From Planctomycetaceae bacterium (GTDB lineage: Bacteria; Planctomycetota; Planctomycetia; Pirellulales; Pirellulaceae), in the NCBI GenBank assembly GCA_002723275.1, contig PBNZ01000041.1:105429-169428 (forward strand): 64,000 bases of DNA, written 5' to 3'. Position numbers and translations under genes: made by a program. Shown in pieces: positions 62,886 to 64,000 of this stretch. Numbering within the stretch: position 1 is the stretch's first letter; the number at the start of each line of letters is the position of its first letter. The notes under the pieces are model-generated. The model saw only the letters and a program-made list of their open reading frames with translations. It made no database searches and was not told the DNA's origin.

Positions 62886-62900
62886 CTTCAGGTCTCATTA

Positions 62901-62945
62901 AACGCCCGGGATTTAAGGCTAACAAGTCTTTTTCCTGGGCGTTTT
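62901..62945 (+). terminator. intrinsic terminator after tRNA-Glu
   Basis: AACGCCCGGG (62901-62910) pairs with CCTGGGCGTT (62934-62943) over 10 positions with one G-T mismatch, and TTTT ends at 62945. It lies 15 bp after the tRNA and is the clearest terminator in the window. Confidence 0.7.
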
Positions 62946-63230
62946 GCGTATCTGGGCCTTCCGACTTCCGATCTGCTCCGACGGCTTCCGACACCTTATG
63001 CGTAGCTTTCCGGAATTGATCACCCGTCGCACGTAAGTAGAACCCGTCCGGTCAAAAAACTGGAACGAGCACTCCGGCCGTCGAATTACGCTAGAAAATG
63101 ACCATCAAGAATCAGAATCTCAGCCGAACACTCCGAGCAACGCAACCAAATCCTTTTGGGATAACACAGAATTTCACAATGCGTGCATAGCGGCAGCGCT
63201 GAAGTACATCCACAGATTCCAAAGTGTCAG
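62946..63230. other. gene-free stretch between tRNA terminator and transposase remnant
   Basis: No open frame or RNA gene was recognised. CTTCCGAC-type octamers recur at about 62959-62998, and no copy of the tRNA 3' end is present, so no attachment-site duplication is visible. One end of the insertion sequence carrying the transposase remnant should lie in this stretch, but I could not define its terminal inverted repeat. Confidence 0.4.
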
Positions 63231-64000
63231 CTACGCAGAAGCGCGACGATAGTAACGCAGCATGCCACCAAGTCGCTCGCGACATTCCATTTCACCGACA
63301 CGTTGGCCAACTTCTTTTCCGGGCTCAATGATCTGGTTTTCCAAACCTTGGTGATTTCGCGCGGTGTGATAGTGGTCGACGAATTGGTGGCAGGCATTTC
63401 GCAACGACCGCTACCCAAAGAAAATCATTCTCTCCAGACATTCGGATTTCAGCGGTCAAAAATATCTCTCGAGGTGTGCATTCAAGTTGGGGCTACGTGG
63501 CGGTAGGACGACGGGCTCAACGTCGGATTGCTTAAGCAGTTCGCGAAACGATTCACAGAACCGCGTGTCGCGGTCCATGATGAGACACTTGTGGTCGTCG
63601 AGAAATCCGTCGTCGCACGCTGTGAATTCTCGAGCAGCTTGCTTCATCCAAACTTCGTCGGGGCTGGTCGTACTGCCCGCAAAATAAACACGCCTTGTTC
63701 TCAATTCCATGACAAACAAAAGATAGAAAGTCACCAGACCACTTTTCGTCCAAACTTCTACCGTCATGAAATCGATGGCGACAAGTACATCCCAGTGGGC
63801 TTTGAGAAATGTTGACCACTTGGTCGATCGCTTTCTATCGCAAGCTGGTTCAAAGCCATGCTGTTTGAGGACGTTACCGACGATGGTATCAGAGATGTGG
63901 TAACAAACTTTGACCAACGCGTGCTGGATCCAATCGAATCCCCAGGTCGGATTCTCCTTGGCGAAACGAATGATCAAGTCACTCACTTGACGAATCCGTC
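63231..64000 (-). pseudogene. integrase-core (DDE, rve) transposase with two in-frame stops, cut at right edge
   Basis: The frame enters from the right edge and encodes an rve-type catalytic core. It shows AKENPTWGFDWIQHALVK, IDFMTVEV (first Asp), IMDRDTRF (second Asp) and SPNLNAHLERYF (catalytic Glu). At 63456-63458 a TGA interrupts it. The same frame goes on with family-like KSECLERMIFFG, then a TAG at 63411-63413, then RSLRNACHQF, HTARNHQGL and ECRERLGGMLRYYRR, before the natural stop at 63231-63233. Both stops look like single-base changes (CGA to TGA, and probably CAG or GAG to TAG). The element is therefore an inactivated insertion sequence, and its upstream HTH part lies outside the window. 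Confidence 0.88.

Noticed and set aside
62901..62945. Attachment site of an integrative element at tRNA-Glu
   Set aside because: The inverted repeat is a typical intrinsic terminator, and no repeat of the tRNA 3' end was found in the remaining sequence; the nearby transposase is a DDE type, not a tRNA-targeting tyrosine recombinase.

Overview
The window comes from a planctomycete chromosome, most likely Pirellulales / Rhodopirellula-like. The evidence is a pair of giant surface proteins (LamG, cadherin-like repeats, lamin-tail, CotH kinase, dockerin) that open with the LE-x-R-x-(L/M)LAGD N-terminal signature, secreted sulfatases, a secreted and a cytosolic Gfo/Idh/MocA oxidoreductase, a VCBS/FG-GAP protein, frequent TTG/GTG starts, and a gene set for tetrahydromethanopterin (H4MPT) biosynthesis. 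No rRNA operon, CRISPR array or intact prophage was seen.

Layout. 1-3.5 kb: two divergent exported proteins, a VCBS-repeat protein cut by the left edge and a trypsin/LamG-like/SirB1-like triple fusion, with a perfect 11-bp inverted repeat between them. 3.6-10.8 kb: a stand-alone malonyl-transferase-like gene, then a tight plus-strand operon: SDR lacking its catalytic Tyr, dihydropteroate-synthase-like protein, PabB, PabA, DUF447 flavoprotein and beta-RFAP synthase. PabAB would supply the p-aminobenzoate that beta-RFAP synthase consumes, so the operon reads as the first committed part of an H4MPT pathway. 11-20 kb: housekeeping genes (pdxJ, dapA, rimO, pgsA), an HTH-EIIA fusion regulator, a pseudo-receiver protein, a CPBP protease, a Gfo/Idh oxidoreductase and a LpxL-like acyltransferase. 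20-25 kb: Rieske protein and GNAT on plus, facing ispG, an enolase-superfamily enzyme and a core-MetE-type enzyme on minus. 25-40 kb: a gene-free leader with a structured hairpin element, the two giant CotH proteins in tandem, two secreted sulfatases and a secreted oxidoreductase, which together form a surface/polysaccharide region. 40-46 kb: TetR, membrane-fusion protein and RND pump. 46-48.5 kb: cyclopropane-synthase-like methyltransferase, TatD nuclease and a small helical protein.

48.4-61.5 kb is a minus-strand respiratory complex I operon in the order nuoI, DUF2203, nuoA, C, D, H, J, K, L, M, N. nuoB and the NADH-module genes nuoE, F, G are absent from it. Several subunits carry extra sequence, including a NuoJ-DUF805 fusion and a 19-histidine stretch in NuoL. 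61.5-64 kb: a gene-poor, repeat-like stretch, csrA with a leader that looks self-regulated, tRNA-Glu(UUC) with a terminator, and a transposase pseudogene with two nonsense codons running off the right edge.

All family assignments come from reading motifs by eye; no database search was possible.
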